64,000 nt of DNA from NCBI RefSeq assembly GCF_040954835.1, contig NC_090705.1, positions 17,496,436-17,560,435 on the forward strand, read 5' to 3'. Below are positions 62,286 to 64,000 of this stretch, piece after piece. Position 1 is the stretch's first letter; every line of letters starts with the position of its first letter. This DNA comes from Lepisosteus oculatus (lineage: Eukaryota; Chordata; Actinopteri; Semionotiformes; Lepisosteidae). The position numbers and the translations under genes are program-made. The notes below the pieces were generated by a model. It was not told the DNA's origin and made no database searches. It worked only from the letters and a program-made list of their open reading frames with translations.

Positions 62286-63889
62286 CAAAAAATAATACTG
62301 AAAACGTATGGAGCTGAGATCTTCATCTTATGTAGTCAACTCTCAATTTAATGCTGTAATCTTTTACTGGTCAATGGTCTCAAAGAAAAACCATCTATTC
62401 TAACTTTGATATTGCATTATTTTGCAAAAAAATACAGTTCTGGGCTCGAAATAAAAGCTCTTTTTTCATTCATTATGCTCAACTATGATGCATGAAGTTA
62501 ATAAAAATACAATAAATTATTTCACACTGTCCAACAATAACGAAGCATTTGACTTCTAAGTCCTTCCACAGAAATTCAGAATTCTTAACACTGATAGAGG
62601 AATCATTCTTGCCATCATAAGAAATCATGAGAAATCATCTAAAGGTGCTGCAGAGAGCTACACATTATCATACAAAATGGAAGATGAGTAGCCATGGGAC
62701 ATGCGTCTTGGAGAGCTTTCTTGGTCAATTAAGATAAAATTTGATGTCAAGGAGTCAATATAATATGATAATAACTGAGTCATAGAGACTATCCATTCCA
62801 AAGGGATGGACCATTTTACATTTTTGAAAATACTGTAACTCGTCACTATTGGTGTTTTCCATTATTCGTCAGGGGGGTGGTATAAAATCCCTACCTTAAA
62901 AGGGATTTAATTTGCCCTTTCACACATTTTGTAGTGCTTGTTGCTTATAGGATTATTGACAGTGTTAAATGACTACACATACACTACATCCTCAAAAAAG
63001 GTCCAGTTTGAGATATTGATAAAGAGTGATAAACACCACAATCCAGAGAAGGAACTGTCTGTTGTCTGTGCAGGGGCAGCTGCTGTGATAACAGATACTG
63101 CAACATCTGTGGACCCCCACATACTGTACAGTAGTTCCCCAATGTGCCACAGTTTAGAAGAGGAACTTTTAAACCTCTGTAAAGTGCACTACAACTGCTT
63201 ATGCTAACAAACCACTCACATTGCCTTCTGTAATTGAAAATACTGTGGAATAATTGGATTGGTTATTTGTTTTGAGAAGTAGCTTTTGTACTGTAGCTCA
63301 AAAGAAAAAGGGGTGCCATTCACTAGCACCACAATACTAAGGCAGGCAAAAGTAGTTTGAGAAAACCAGCAAAATTATTTAGTTTCTCAGCTACTGGCAT
63401 GCCTCCAGCACAAACATTTTGAATGATCTGTACTGTCGCTGCACATTGTAGCTACTCTTTTATTAGGTCGTTGTGAGTTAACAGACTGCCATGATGCAGG
63501 AACGTGCTCACTGATAGCAGAAAATGACATGAATAAATTAAAATAAATATATATACACACACATATCTATAAATGGATTTGCCAGAAGTGGAGCAGACAC
63601 CCAAGGCTACTGCAGAAAAGCCCGAACTTTCACATGTAACATGTAAGTCTGTACACGACTGTAATTTCACGTCTACAACAGCAGCAAACAAAATGGCACC
63701 CTTACACATTCCCTCTCACACAGGGAAAACAATACGGCTTCCTACCAAACGTCTGACTCCCAGTTTCGATCTTCTTATCCCTTTTTAAAAGTTTATTTAC
63801 ACTTGTAAAAAGTCCTATTGGCACATGACGCTGATGCAGAGCAGAGATCCTGCAGCCCATGCATATTGGTAAGCCTTGTATAGCTCTTA
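62286..63889. other. non-coding up to the right-edge candidate exon
   Basis: No exon recognised; a short TATATACACACACA run lies at about 63548-63564. Confidence 0.4.
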
Positions 63890-64000
63890 CCGTTCCTCTC
63901 TGCTGGCCAGGGTTAAGCCGGCCATGAGATGTGCAAAGTGCTTGGTGATCAGAAGGCTTCGAGATGCCGTGACAATGTGCTCCTTGCACCTGGCCTTTGA
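63890..64000 (-). CDS. possible partial exon of an unidentified gene (window edge)
   Basis: Reading leftwards from 64000, one frame is open for 36 codons up to a strong donor, CG|GTAAGA, with the intron starting at 63890 or just below. The peptide includes CKEHIVTASRSLLITKHFAH and LASREER, an amphipathic alpha-helical composition, and the segment is richer in GC than its surroundings. The second frame is closed, and the third stays open past the donor without looking protein-like. I do not recognise the family. By vertebrate synteny, minus-strand genes such as TMEM170B or NEDD9 could lie on this side of ADTRP, but the peptide is not TMEM170B. It could be a chance open frame. Confidence 0.35.

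Noticed and set aside
63573..63788. 71-codon plus-strand frame beginning MDLPEVEQTPK
   Set aside because: Its start looks protein-like, but there is no homology I recognise, no splice context, and the frame soon becomes low-complexity.
27801..64000. TMEM170B or NEDD9 exons expected from synteny
   Set aside because: No segment on the minus strand could be read as these proteins by eye; only the right-edge frame remains open as an unknown.

Overview
The window looks like vertebrate nuclear DNA, most likely from a ray-finned fish. It is AT-rich and intron-dominated, has GT-AG splice sites, and carries fish-type repeats: 5S-rRNA-derived SINEs, mermaid/HE1-like SINEs, several non-LTR retrotransposon tails and a Tc1/mariner relic. 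The mixture of families resembles non-teleost lineages (gar, bowfin, sturgeon), but that is only an impression. There are no bacterial features (operons, ribosome binding sites, CRISPR arrays), and no bona fide tRNA or rRNA gene was seen.

One protein-coding gene can be read with confidence. It is a plus-strand member of the AIG1/ADTRP family, closest by eye to ADTRP, the androgen-dependent TFPI-regulating protein, a multi-pass membrane hydrolase of fatty-acid esters of hydroxy fatty acids. Five coding exons (12513-12665, 16513-16644, 20099-20200, 25474-25589, 26634-26785) join in phase to 218 codons. Both catalytic residues of the family, Thr47 and His130, are present. The last few residues are unresolved: either exon 5 reads through to a stop at 26800, giving 223 aa, or a short terminal exon lies further downstream.

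Layout. 1-1.5 kb is unique AT-rich sequence. 1.55-2.9 kb is a CpG island with a perfect CRE and GC boxes, probably the promoter of a gene reading left out of the window; vertebrate synteny (HIVEP1 next to ADTRP) suggests HIVEP1, but this is not shown here. 2.9-12.5 kb is non-coding, with a small GC-rich patch at 8.1-8.25 kb that holds an inverted E-box pair. 12.5-26.8 kb is the ADTRP-like gene, whose introns hold an antisense LINE endonuclease fragment, a minisatellite and several SINEs. 27.3-63.8 kb is largely gene-free: LINE fragments, a solo LTR with intact target-site duplication, a degenerate Tc1-like transposon, SINEs and microsatellites separated by kilobases of unique sequence. At the right edge a minus-strand open segment with a good splice donor may be an exon of an unidentified gene.

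I found no evidence of a novel multi-gene system. The points most worth following are the 3' end of the ADTRP-like gene, the right-edge candidate exon, the left CpG island and the structured mobile-element insertions.
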